This document shows, piece after piece, positions 1 through 8,822 of a stretch of 23,546 nucleotides of DNA. Numbering within the stretch: the first letter of the stretch is position 1; each line of letters opens with the position of its first letter. Source of the DNA: JAYUDN01 sp043739785 (GTDB lineage Bacteria; Patescibacteriota; Gracilibacteria; BD1-5; UBA2023); NCBI GenBank assembly GCA_043739785.1, contig JAYUDN010000037.1:1-23546 (forward strand), in the 5' to 3' direction. The position numbers were made by a program, and so were the translations under genes. Below the pieces are notes generated by a model. That model was given only the letters and a program-made list of their open reading frames with translations, was not told the origin of the DNA and made no database searches.

Positions 1-359
1 CTGCCGGATATCTCTGGCGAGATAAGCCGATCAAGGTAGATATTCCGGAGTGACTGGAGGTGGTGAAGAGTAGTGAACTTGATCAGTTTCAGTGATTCCA
101 CCGCATAAGTCATTCTGAGCTTGCGAAGAATCCAGAAGTTGGAAATCAGAAAACTGGATCCTTCGTTCCTCAGGATGACGAAAAAACAGAATGGAATGAG
201 GAATGGTATATCGATCCCGTTATACTTGATAAAGTGATAATAGATGAATCAGGAAACTACTACCGTATCGTGAAGATGGAGTATGATTTCTTGATGAAGT
301 ATGGACTCCCACTTCCGACGACACACTGGCTTGAGAGGATAAAGATGGCATTTCGATAA
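1..359 (+). CDS. Cys-rich zinc-ribbon family protein, C-terminal part (5' end outside window)
   Basis: The frame starting at base 3 is open to TAA at 357-359 if TGA is read as Gly (TGA at 51 and 93). The last 40 or so residues (YYRIVKMEYDFLMKYGLPLP, then HWLERIKM) match the same part of the next gene (FRIIKQELYFYRKHSLPIPK, then HMDRMKM), so this is a tandem paralogue of it. It stops soon after that point and lacks the C-terminal CxxC...CxxC ribbon of its neighbour. A palindromic repeat lies inside the frame at 109-179 and adds roughly 24 residues with no counterpart in the neighbour. Function is unknown; the family is common in candidate-phyla bacteria, and the CxxC knuckles suggest zinc binding. 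The N-terminal part is not visible. Confidence 0.72.
109..179. repeat. Palindromic repeat element inside a coding frame
   Basis: The left arm GTCATTCTGAGC...GAAGAATCCAG and the right arm CTGGATCCTTCG...CAGGATGAC are imperfect inverted copies with about 20 bases between them. The type resembles short dispersed palindromes of other bacterial genomes; partial relatives lie at 13964-14004 and 23318-23360. Here it sits within the open frame of the first gene and leaves it open. Confidence 0.7.
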
Positions 360-469
360 CTATTCTGCATGACAACTTTCTTAGCAACCCTATTTTTCCA
401 AACAAGAATCTAGACAAGAGAAATCATTTCGATAGACTATAAGGAGTTATTGTCCTAACCTTCCGATCC

Positions 470-2182
470 ATGTATCCTATCCCACCCGGTGAACATCTGC
501 TAGAAATGAAGGAATGCAGACAATGTTCGGTAGCATTTCCGATTACCGACAAAGACATGGAGTTCTATGAAAAAGTCTCTGCAATGTTTGGTGGGAAGAA
601 GTATCAGATTCCTCCTCCGACACTCTGCCCTGACTGTCGACAGCAACGACGACTCACTTTTCATAACGAAAGAAAACTCTATCAAAGGAAATGTGCAGTA
701 ACGGGTCGACCAATTATTACTACATTTGCTCCAGGAACCGGTTTCATAGTCTATTCGAATGACTTTTGGTGGAGTGATGCCTGGGATGCAACGACCTATG
801 GAAGAGAGTTCGACCGGTCGAAGGGTTGTTTCGAACAATTCTATGAACTTTTTTGTGAAATTCCAAAGCAAGCTCTTTTGGTCCAAGAGCAGGAAAATAG
901 TGACTATGCAAACTTTGCATTTCACAACAAAAATTGCTATCTTGTTTTTGCGAGTTCCGATAGTGAAAATTGCTACTTTGGAAACCGAGTCAATCAGTCA
1001 AAATATTGTGTAGACAATTTTCTTGTCAAAAAATGTGAGAATTGCTACGAGTGCATTACAGCCTTTAACTGTTATAATTGTAACTTTTCACTGAAAATTA
1101 CCAACTGTCGAGAAAGTTCTTTTCTTGAAGACTGTATAGGATGTGACTCATGCTATATGTGTGTCAATTTGAACAATCAAAAATACGCCATAAAAAATAT
1201 AACTTATTCAAAGGAGGAATTCTTTCGAGAAAGAGAGAAGTACCAGAAAAAAACACTTCGAGAGCAAAAGGATGAGTATGCTCTATTTCTCCTCAGTGAA
1301 CCACGAAAAAGTAAAAACCATATTAATGTTTTTCATGGAACTGGAGAAAATCTCCAGAATGCCAAAGAAGTAAAATATGTTTTTGAAGGAGATCTGCTTG
1401 AGAACGTCTCATACAGCTATTTTGTGGATGATGTGAAAGACAGTATGGATGTCAACTATGGGTACGCAAACACCGTACTCAATTTTGAATCTATGGGAAC
1501 TGGGGCTAATGCTCATCGGATTTACTTCTCGATCAATGTATGGCCAGATGTTTATGATATCTACTATAGTGACAATTGTTCGGGAAGCAACCACCTCTTC
1601 CTCTGTACCTGACTCCGCAACCAGTCTTACTGCATCTTCAACAAACAATACACCAAAGAAGAATATGAAGTACTGGTTCCTCGGATTATCGAGAAGATGA
1701 TGGCTGATGGAGAGTGGGGAGAGTTCTTTCCTGCAAGTCTTTCGCCATTTGGATACAATGAGACGGTTGCACAGGAGTACTTTCCTCTTGAGAAAGAGGA
1801 AGCAAAGAAACAAAACTTCAATTGGTCAGACTACGAAGCACCATTTCCTCAGGTAGAGAAGATAATTCCTGCTAATAAGCTTCCTGAAGATATTACAAAA
1901 ATTCCAGACGATATATTGAACTGGGCGATCGAGTGTGAAATAAGTGGGAAACCATTCCGAATCATCAAGCAAGAGTTATATTTCTATAGAAAACACTCTC
2001 TTCCTATTCCAAAAAGACATCCTGATGTACGACACATGGATCGTATGAAGATGAGGAATCCGAGAAAACTCTTCGAGAGGAAGTGTGATTGTTGTAGGAA
2101 AGATATGATAACAACGTATTCGCCCGAAAGACCTGAGAGAGTGTATTGTGAGGAGTGCTATAATCGAGAGGTAGTTTGGTAG
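470..2182 (+). CDS. Cys-rich zinc-ribbon protein of a candidate-phyla family (570 aa)
   Basis: The gene reads as one 570-aa protein when TGA at 1610-1612 is Gly; the frame continues unbroken to TAG at 2180-2182. The N-terminus has two knuckles, C16-R-Q-C19 and C53-P-D-C56, followed by RQQRRLTFHNERKLY. A long middle section is rich in NCY/CYxC motifs, spaced like a repetitive Cys/Asn/Tyr scaffold. The C-terminus has a second ribbon, C539xxC542 and C560xxC563, around TTYSPERPERVYC. From memory, this architecture is frequent in candidate-phyla genomes and is sometimes labelled CaiB/BaiF, without support from the sequence. Zinc binding is inferred from the Cys pairs; the biological role is unknown. 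Met13 (base 506), just before CRQC, is an alternative start. No transmembrane segment or signal peptide is seen. Confidence 0.85.
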
Positions 2183-2280
2183 GATTCTTGTAGAGTTCAG
2201 GCTTGAGAGAAATGAGGAAATACGTATACTCATTCGGAAAAAATAATTCGAGTATGCTCTGATCCCTAGAATCATTCAAC

Positions 2281-2961
2281 ATGGTTATGAAGGTAAAAAA
2301 AGAACCCAATGCTTTTGAGTTGGCGCTTTTTTCCCGGACGAAAAAATATGTACGTTTTATTTCCTGGATTCCAGGTATTGAGATGATCGCGGTTGTGAAT
2401 TCGCTCTCTATGTATGCAACTCACAAAGATTCAGATATTGATTTATTTATCGTCTCTAAACCCTGATACTTATGGTTTGTACGCGTTCTCGTCACTGGTA
2501 TCTTCTCTCTTCTTGGGGTGTGGAGAAGGGGAGAGGATGTGGCTGGGAACTTTTGTCTCTCTTTTTTTATCACGAGTGAGGCGCTTGATCTCTCGAAAAT
2601 AGCCATAAAAAACGATGTTTACCTGTATTACTGGATCTATTATCTCAAACCCATAGTTACTTACTGAAATGTCTATGAGGATTTTCTTCAGGCGAATAAG
2701 TGGGTAATTATTGATGAAACACAAAAACGCGAAAATATGCGATATAATAGGAGAATGGCTCAAAAAAGGGAATATTTTTCATGGATCTGGCAGATGTTCG
2801 ATACCCTATTTCAAAAGTTATTTCTCTCAAAAACCAGAAAATCTCATCAAAATCTCGGAAATCCAAAGGGGATTATTATAGCAGATCATATGCTCAAGTT
2901 TCACCTAGAAGATCGGAGGGAAGAAATTCGGGATAGAGTCTTACAGAATATGACAGATTAG
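2281..2961 (+). CDS. Nucleotidyltransferase-like protein (226 aa)
   Basis: The frame runs from ATG 2281 to TAG 2959-2961 through two TGA (Gly) codons at 2464 and 2665. Residues 36-57 (IAVVNSLSMYATHKDSDIDL and on) fit the pol-beta-type nucleotidyltransferase motif GS...(S)DxDL, with D52 and D54 as the likely metal-binding pair. The usual Gly before Ser41 is Asn40. The rest has a hydrophobic central part (VLVTGIFSLLG; YLYYWIYYLKP) and a basic C-terminal third. Such stand-alone domains may transfer nucleotides to small molecules, proteins or RNA; nothing here fixes the substrate. No HEPN partner gene lies next to it, so a toxin-antitoxin pair is not supported. A TAGAAT box at 2267-2272, 8 nt before the ATG, could be a -10 element, but no good -35 is seen. 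Confidence 0.72.
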
Positions 2962-3014
2962 TGCCTTAAGTATTCTCGTATCGAATCATTTTCCTTGAGA
3001 GTTATCATCGTTTC

Positions 3015-3158
3015 CTATTTATTCCGACGAATCAGTCGTACGAGAATCAGGACCACCGCAACGACGAGCAGGATATGGATAAAGCCATTCATTGTATAGG
3101 ACGTGACCAATCCAAGAACCCAGAGTATTATGAGCACGACCGCAAGATTTTCGAGCAT
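3015..3158 (-). CDS. Lmo0937-family (DUF5670-like) small membrane protein, 47 aa
   Basis: The ORF runs from ATG 3158-3156 to TAG 3017-3015. The protein begins MLENLAVVLIILWVLGLVTS, continues YTMNGFIHILLVVAVVLILV, and ends in a basic tail RLIRRNK. This is the typical pattern of the Lmo0937/DUF5670 family: two hydrophobic helices with a GLVTSYTMGGFIH-like turn between them. The function is unknown; in other bacteria members are small inner-membrane proteins often linked to envelope or general stress. It lies 33 nt downstream of the holin-like gene on the same strand, so the two are probably co-transcribed. It contains no TGA. Confidence 0.82.
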   Translation of the reverse strand: MLENLAVVLIILWVLGLVTSYTMNGFIHILLVVAVVLILVRLIRRNK

Positions 3159-3191
3159 AGCTTTTATGATTATAAATATTCAAACATTTTT

Positions 3192-3545
3192 TTACTTTCT
3201 TCATCCATTTGTCATGAGACTGCCACCGAGCACCATCGAAACGAGCGCGAGAATCACCGCAAATATAACTGCCGTAAAGAATCCATCGATCGAGAACCCA
3301 GAAACGAGTCTCGCCACGAGTAGCACCATCAGTACATTGATAATGAGCGACACGAGGCCGAGGGTCAGGAGATTGAGCGGGAAGGTGAGAAACTTCAGTA
3401 CTGGTCCGACCGTACTATTGACGATAGCGAGCACCACCGCTACGATAATAGCCGTGAGGTATCCGTCGACGTGCGCTCCAGGAGTCAGATAGGTAGCGAT
3501 GACAATCGCGAGTCCAGAGAGGAGGAGATTGATGAGAATAGCCAT
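3192..3545 (-). CDS. Phage holin family 4 / YvlD-like membrane protein (117 aa)
   Basis: The protein has four hydrophobic segments: ILINLLLSGLAIVIATYL, YLTAIIVAVVLAIVNSTVG, LLTLGLVSLIINVLMVLLVA and FFTAVIFAVILALVSMVLG. The segments and the NSTVGPVLKFLTFPLNLLTL loop match the Mycobacteriophage-holin-4/YvlD family (PF04020). With UGA=Gly it passes TGA at 3203-3201 and ends three codons later at TAA 3194-3192. Despite the name, chromosomal members are not lysis proteins; they are small membrane proteins associated with envelope stress. No lysin or phage gene lies nearby. A promoter is visible upstream at 3575-3602. Confidence 0.85.
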
Positions 3546-3574
3546 AAAGATGAAGGTGAAGAATACGGTCTTAC

Positions 3575-3602
3575 AGTATACCTCCCGTCATAAAATAGTA
3601 AA
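3575..3602 (-). promoter_or_regulatory. Promoter for the holin-like / Lmo0937 pair
   Basis: On the minus strand TTTACT (3602-3597), a 16-bp spacer and TATACT (3580-3575) lie about 30 nt before the ATG at 3545. The 16-bp spacing recurs at other promoters in this window. The AT-rich bases between here and 3794 show no gene. Confidence 0.5.
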
Positions 3603-3794
3603 TAGAAAACCGAAGAAATTTTCAAGACAAACTTATTGAGAGGTCCAATTATTACCTATATGTGTGAATAATAAATAGAATATTTTCCCAATTGAAAGTA
3701 CTTCCCCGATTTATTAGAGAAGTAAAAATGTCCAAAAGTTAAAAATATTATCTCACTACATTTCTTTATTTCCTAATACAAGCTCCCCAAAGGC

Positions 3795-4217
3795 TTATAA
3801 TCATCTTTCACTTTTGAGAAAGTCAATATATTTTCCATACTCTTCCAGTTCTAGACTTCTTGATCGAGTAATATTCATTTTTCGATTCTTCATAGTATGA
3901 GCATTGCCTGTCGTTGTGTTTCAGTAAAATTTCTCAAGAAACCTGATTTCATTATTTCTATATACGAGCCATGCTCTTTGCGATTTTTTGAGTATTTCCT
4001 TTTGGGATTTTCCAATGATTGTGGAGTTCATAATATTTTTGTATTCTGTATTGAGTCTTATCTCCCAGCTTGAAGTCGCCGTTTCCATGCATACTAACCA
4101 TTCCTTATTCTGAGTACATGTCGCAAACTCTGTATCTATAGTATCCATGGGAGTATCAGCAGACGTGATGAACTGTGAACTCCAGAAAATAAGGACAAGA
4201 AGTATGATTTTTTTCAT
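3795..4217 (-). CDS. Secreted LprI/DUF1311-like protein (140 aa)
   Basis: The N-terminus MKKIILLVLIFWSSQFITSA is a signal peptide. The mature part has CTQNKEWLVCMETA, then LNTEYKNIMNS and KSQRAWLVYRNNEIRFLEKF, which follows the DUF1311/LprI pattern (Cys pair, then QxxWxxYRxxxC/E). That family includes the mycobacterial lysozyme inhibitor LprI, but many members are uncharacterised. The gene passes two TGAs (at 3923-3921 and the third-last codon) and ends with TAA 3797-3795. The C-terminal 40 residues after the domain are basic and Arg/Lys/Glu-rich. A clear promoter lies upstream. Inhibition of host or rival lysozyme is a possibility by family only. Confidence 0.72.
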
Positions 4218-4242
4218 ATTGAAAAAGTTAAAAGGTTTAATA

Positions 4243-4270
4243 ATTTTAAATTTCCATAGAGTAAAGTCAA
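4243..4270 (-). promoter_or_regulatory. Promoter of the LprI-like gene
   Basis: TTGACT (4270-4265), a 16-bp spacer and TAAAAT (4248-4243) on the minus strand. The predicted start lies about 19 nt before the ATG. It begins immediately after the TAA of the ABC exporter gene, so the LprI-like gene is a separate transcription unit. Confidence 0.6.
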
Positions 4271-4271
4271 A

Positions 4272-6014
4272 TTATTTCCTATGTAAAAGCATATCGATCG
4301 CGTTTTGCATCGAACCGGTAAGGATGACATTCCCACCGTTGACGAAAAATATAGCGTCGGCATTTTTGATCGTGTTGAGTCGGTGGGCGATAATCACCTT
4401 GGTGGTGGTTTTTGGGAGTTTCGAAAGGATGGTTTCGAGGAGCTCCTCGGTGACGGTATCGATATTGGCAGTGGCTTCATCCAGGATGAGGAGTTCAGGA
4501 TTCCTCAGAAAGGCTCGGATAAAGGCAATGAGTTGTTTCTGTCCGAGGCTGATCGACTCAGTACTCGTGACGATCTCGGTTTTGAGTCATTGTCCGAAGA
4601 GCTTGAGCAGGCTCGAAAGGCCATACTCTTCGAGCAGGGTGAGGAGTTCTGCCTCTGGCATCTCTTGGTACGCTCTATTTCCGTAGAGGATATTTTCCCT
4701 GAGGGTTCCGGAAAAAAGAAATGGTTCTTGGAGGATGAATCCGATTTTTTCACTCCGTTCCACATCCGTGAATGAGCGTATATCCTTCCCATCAAGAAAT
4801 ACGGCCCCTTCCGAAGGATCATAGAGTCGTGCCATGAGGGAAGCAATTGTCGTTTTCCCTCCACCCGTCGGACCGACGAGGGCATAGGTTTTTCCTTTCG
4901 TGAGAGAAAAATTCACCATATTTACGATTTTGACACCTTCATCATAGGAAAACGAGACATTTTGAAACTCCAGGAGCGCATTATTCTTGGAGGATAGTTT
5001 CGATGATACCACCTCTAGATTGGAAGTCATATCGAGGACTTCCCCGACTCGTTCGAGGGAGGCGAGTGCGAGCTGAAAGGATGCCCACACTGAGGCCACC
5101 TGACGAAGGGGACTATAAAAGTTATTGACATAGAACTGGAACCCGATGAGGAGTCCTATTGTCAGGCCTCCACTCGAGATGAGTGAGAGCCCATAGATGA
5201 TACAGAGTATGGAGGCGATATTGGTTGCGAATGCATAAATCGGTATAAAGATAGTACTCGCGATCCCAGAAAGTAGGGATTTTTTATAATTTTTCTCATT
5301 GGAATCTTGAAACTTTTGTCGGAAGTAGTCGAGGCGATTGAAGGCTACCACCACTTTGAAATTACTGAGGCTTTCCTGGACTTCTGCCGAGAGGGATCCA
5401 AGGGACTCGAGGCTGGATTTATTTTTTCGTTTCACCCAGGGTGAGAGGACGGATGTGATAATCACGATACCGACGGCAGGGATGAGGGTTACGAGGGCGA
5501 GTTTCGGATGAAGGACCAGCATGAAGATACCCGTACCGATGATGAGAAAAAAGTTTCCTATGAATTGCATCAAGGCCTGCGAGATAAATTGATTGAGCTT
5601 ATCGGTATCGCTATTGATACGGGAGATAAGGTCTCCAGATTTATTTTGGTTGAAAAAAGCAATCGGAAGCTCCTGGAGCTTATTGAACAGGGCATTTCGA
5701 ATGCGAAAGAGGAGCCTTCGACCGACTCCTCCCATCACCTTGATCTGGGTATAGCTCGCGAGGGATCCCACTCAGTAGATCAGGATGAGCCATCAGGCGT
5801 TGACGAGGACCGCATGGAAGTCTTTCCCCCCGATGCCGGTATCGATCGTGTTCCCGATGAGGATCGGGGCGATCAGGTTCGAGAGTGAACTCGTAAGAAT
5901 CGCGACGAGCGTTATGATGAGTTTCGTGGTTTCTCCATCTAGAAATGGGAGAAATTTCCGTAATAGGGTACGAGATCATTTCTTTCCCTGTGATGAGATA
6001 AGTTTATAATTCAT
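4272..6014 (-). CDS. ABC exporter half-transporter, consensus-site subunit (580 aa)
   Basis: This is an ABCB/MsbA-type half-exporter: an N-terminal membrane domain (residues 1 to about 330) followed by a nucleotide-binding domain. Motifs: Walker A GPTGGGKT (381-388), Q-loop ILQEPFLF, signature ISLGQ (488-492, departing from LSGGQ), Walker B LLILDE (D512, E513 catalytic) and H-loop IAHR (H544). TGA codons are read as Gly, for instance just before LKTEIVTS and in NAGWLILIYGVGS. The ATG at 6014-6012 lies inside the end of the preceding gene (11-nt overlap), which implies translational coupling and a heterodimer. The substrate is not evident; homologues export lipids, peptides or drugs. TAA 4274-4272 ends the gene. 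Confidence 0.93.
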
Positions 6015-7758
6015 AATCGTTGGTGCTTACTTGAGAAGTGTAAATTTGGACATATTCGGGCGATTCTTTCATCAGTGTCTCATGAGTTCCCTGAGCGAGG
6101 AGCTCTCACTCCATCAGGAGGATGATCTGGTCATATGTTTTGATAGCTTCGATCTTTTGTGTGACGGAAATAAGTGTGAGTTCCGGGTAGTTTGCTTGTA
6201 CATTCTGGAGTATTTTTTTCTCTGTAAAAACGTCGAGTCGGGCCGTGAAGTCATCGAGAAAGAGGATCTTCGGAGTGATGGCGAGGGCACGGGCGAGCAT
6301 GATACGTTGTTTTTGTCCTCCCGAGAGGCTTGTTCCACGCTCGGAAACCACCGTATCGAGTCCTGCAGGAAGCCCATCGATGAAGTCTCTCAACTCCGCG
6401 GTATCTATCGCTTTTTTGAGGGCTTCATCAGTCACGATGGTGGAGAAAGCGATATTTTCACGAATCGAGAGATTGAAGAGGACACTATCTTGAAAGACGA
6501 GACCAATCTGCTCGTAGAGAGAGGTGGTATCGTAGGTTTCGATAGGGTTTTTATCAAAGAGAATAGTTCCTGTCGTCGGGGTGATGAGTCCTGTCATGAG
6601 GTAGAGGAGCTCAGTTTTTCCAGCTGAGGTCGGTCCGAGAATGGCAGTTCGAGACTGAGCTTTGATGGTAAAAGAGATATCTTTAAGCACATTTTTCCCA
6701 CCGAGAGTGAGCGTCACATCTTGTACTTCTATGTTTCCAGTGAGATCTTGCTTCAGGGTTCCAGATTTTTTCCGGACGCTTCCATCGAGAACCTCACGGA
6801 TTCGTCCATAAGATGCTGTTGCTTGGGCAATAACCCCACTCATAAACCCGATTATAATGATCGGAAAAATCAGGATGACCATATACGAGTTGAAAGCGAC
6901 AAAATCTCAGAGACTCATCGTACCCGAGATGACATAGTGGCCACCAAGGACCAGGATAATCAAAACTGCAAGATTCGAACTGAGCATGATAATCGGCATG
7001 AGCGTAGCAAAGAGGGAAAGAATCTGGAGTCATATTTCTTTTGCTTTTTCATTTGCCTTTAGAAATTTCTGATACTCAAATGTTTGAGAATTAAGCAGTC
7101 GAACCAGAGCCGAACCGAGGATACTTTCGTTGATGATTCGGTTCAGCCAGTCGATGGTTTCCTGGGAAGCCTTAAAAAGCTTTCGAACTTTTCCGAGGAC
7201 CAGAGCAAATAGTATTCCGATAATCGGGACGATCACGAGCACAGAGAGTCCAAGCTTCCAGTTAATGAGTATGAGGAGGATACTCGATCCGATGATCAGA
7301 AAGAGTGAAGAAAGGATCGACGCTATCGCCTGAGACACAAATGTTTTGACCGAATCAACATCTGAGGTGATATTGGTCAGGAGTTTCGAAGGCGTAAGGA
7401 GCTGGACATAGTCAAAATCCTCAAGCGATATTTTCTCGATAATCCGCATCCGGAGATCCTTCCCAACCCGCTCGGAAGTATAGATTTGGAGGATATTTTG
7501 CAATGCGGAAAAGAGGAATATGAGTCAGGATATCCCTACAAATTCGAATATAAGCAAGTTGGCATTGAGTGTTCCTACCGTGTAGCTATCTATGGATTGT
7601 GAGAGGAGTTTCGGGATGAAAAGATTGAGTCCGTTCGAAAGGATCGTAAAACCGAGCAGTCCGAATATCAGCCAAAAATATGGCTTCAAAAGTGAGAGGA
7701 GTCCATTTTTTTTGGTATCCGGAGAAGGAGATTTTCAGAGAGGAGAAGATTTTTTCAT
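6004..7758 (-). CDS. ABC exporter half-transporter, degenerate-site subunit (584 aa)
   Basis: The protein has the same layout as its downstream partner: a membrane domain with an extended cytoplasmic N-terminus (MKKSSPLGKSPSPDTKKNG), then a nucleotide-binding domain. Motifs: Walker A GPTSAGKT (375-382), a canonical signature LSGGQ (478-482), Walker B ILFLDD with D503 where the catalytic Glu normally sits, and Gln534 (VTQKIEAI) in place of the switch His. This subunit therefore supplies a good signature but a weak hydrolysis site, complementing the other subunit. In-frame TGAs (for example at 7032-7030 and 6108-6106) are Gly. It is the first gene of the two-gene unit and ends with TAA 6006-6004, inside the next gene. 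Confidence 0.93.
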
Positions 7759-7850
7759 TATTTTGAGAGAAGAATGGAAAGTATGAGAACCAATGAATGG
7801 AATTGAAAATTTATAGAAATAGGTGAATGTTCGTAACCAATCCTTTCGAA

Positions 7851-8258
7851 TTATATCTCTTGAATACTCGTGATAATATCACGGAGCACCCGTTCCTCTA
7901 TTGTTCGGTGATCGAGGATTTGGAACTTCCCGACGAAGTGGAGTCTTGATTTTTTGGAAACTTCCGATGCGACGAGCTCGATATTCACATTCCCGAATTT
8001 TTCGTCATCGTGATGGTAGCGGAAGATGCAATTAATCATTTTTTCGAGTCACTCCGAACGGTCTGTCACTCGTACTTTGACATAGTTTCTTCCCGATTCT
8101 ACATAGGTATCCTCGTATGACGCTCTCAGTTCTTTTTCGAGGAAGGCTTCTAGCCCATGGATGGTATTTTGGACTTCTGTTTTAAAATCTCCCTGGAACA
8201 TGACGGTGGATCCAGATTTTTTGGTGGGCTGGTTTCTTCTGAGGGTACTGGAAAGCAT
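7851..8258 (-). CDS. Unknown protein (135 aa)
   Basis: I do not recognise this family. The frame passes one TGA (8051-8049, Gly) and ends at TAA 7853-7851. The ATG at 8258 is the first in frame; TTG 8327 or GTG 8279 would add a hydrophobic segment (IFLWFFENIGILRVNFIIFI) that could be a membrane anchor. The body alternates strands and helices: TEVQNTIHGLEAFLEKEL, NYVKVRVTDRSE, NVNIELVASEV, HFVGKFQILDHRTIEERVL. It suggests a small soluble alpha/beta domain, with no obvious catalytic motif. It lies upstream of the ABC exporter genes on the same strand with a 92-nt gap, so co-transcription is possible but not shown. Confidence 0.6.
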
Positions 8259-8411
8259 GATAAAAATGATAAAATTCACCCGAAGTATACCGATATTCTC
8301 GAAAAACCACAGAAAAATACTCGACAAAGGTATTTTTCATAGGGAATTTGTGGCATTGTATCCAGACTTTAGAGCAATGATAGTGTTATTGCATTCGAAT
8401 TCGGAATACTC

Positions 8412-8822
8412 TTATATTTTCTTGGACTGGAGGAGCTCGATAATCTTATCAAGTTTATCGATTTCTATGCTATTGAGCTTGCGCTGGAGGGCTTCGATTT
8501 CCTCTTTGGCTTCGATATTGGTACGATAATCTGCTTCTGCATTGGCACGATCTCGATCGCTCTGACGGTTTTGCGCCATCATAATAATCGGTGCTGCATA
8601 GGCCGCTTGCGTCGAGAAGAGCAGGTTGAGGAGGATAAATGGATAGGTATCCCAGTGATAGAACCACCCAATCCCATTAAGTGACATCCAGAGTATGACG
8701 ATAATCGTCTGGATGATGATAAATCTCCAGGATCCCATACCATTGGCCACGTTGTCAGAAAGCTTTTGTCCGAAATCGAGAGTTACTGCATGCTCTTTGT
8801 GCCAGTTTTGTTTTGTTTTCAT
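8412..8822 (-). CDS. DUF1003 domain membrane protein (136 aa)
   Basis: The sequence follows the DUF1003 pattern (PF06210): FGQKLSDNVANGMGSWRFII, IQTIIVILWMSLNGIGW, then the hallmark WDTYPFILLNLLFSTQAAYA and APIIMMAQNRQSDRDR. It has two membrane helices and a C-terminal coiled-coil (EAKEEIEALQRKLNSIEID and on). I chose Met at 8822 (MKTKQNWHKEHAV) because family similarity begins about there; an upstream Met at 8879 would add 19 residues lacking family character. Family function is unknown. It contains no TGA and ends with TAA 8414-8412. Confidence 0.88.
   Translation of the reverse strand: MKTKQNWHKEHAVTLDFGQKLSDNVANGMGSWRFIIIQTIIVILWMSLNGIGWFYHWDTYPFILLNLLFSTQAAYAAPIIMMAQNRQSDRDRANAEADYRTNIEAKEEIEALQRKLNSIEIDKLDKIIELLQSKKI

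Noticed and set aside
440..445. AAGGAG as ribosome binding site for the gene at 470
   Set aside because: It is 24 nt from the ATG, too far for a working Shine-Dalgarno site.
1610..1612. Apparent nonsense codons (TGA) splitting genes, suggesting pseudogenes or frameshifts
   Set aside because: The same codon interrupts nearly every gene with the frame intact on both sides and sits at conserved glycines, so it is recoding, not decay.
2281..2961. MNT/HEPN toxin-antitoxin pair
   Set aside because: Only the nucleotidyltransferase-like gene is present; neighbours are not HEPN-like.
3019..3204. 61-aa minus-strand ORF MKKVKKCLNIYNHK...
   Set aside because: It is another frame over the 47-aa Lmo0937-like gene, whose hydrophobic pattern is clearly the real one.
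3192..3545. Holin gene as evidence of a prophage
   Set aside because: No lysin, capsid, integrase or att-like repeat nearby; the family is common as a chromosomal membrane protein.
4147..4775. Plus-strand ORFs of 156-179 aa over the ABC exporter and LprI genes
   Set aside because: They are antisense shadows of genes with strong motifs on the minus strand.
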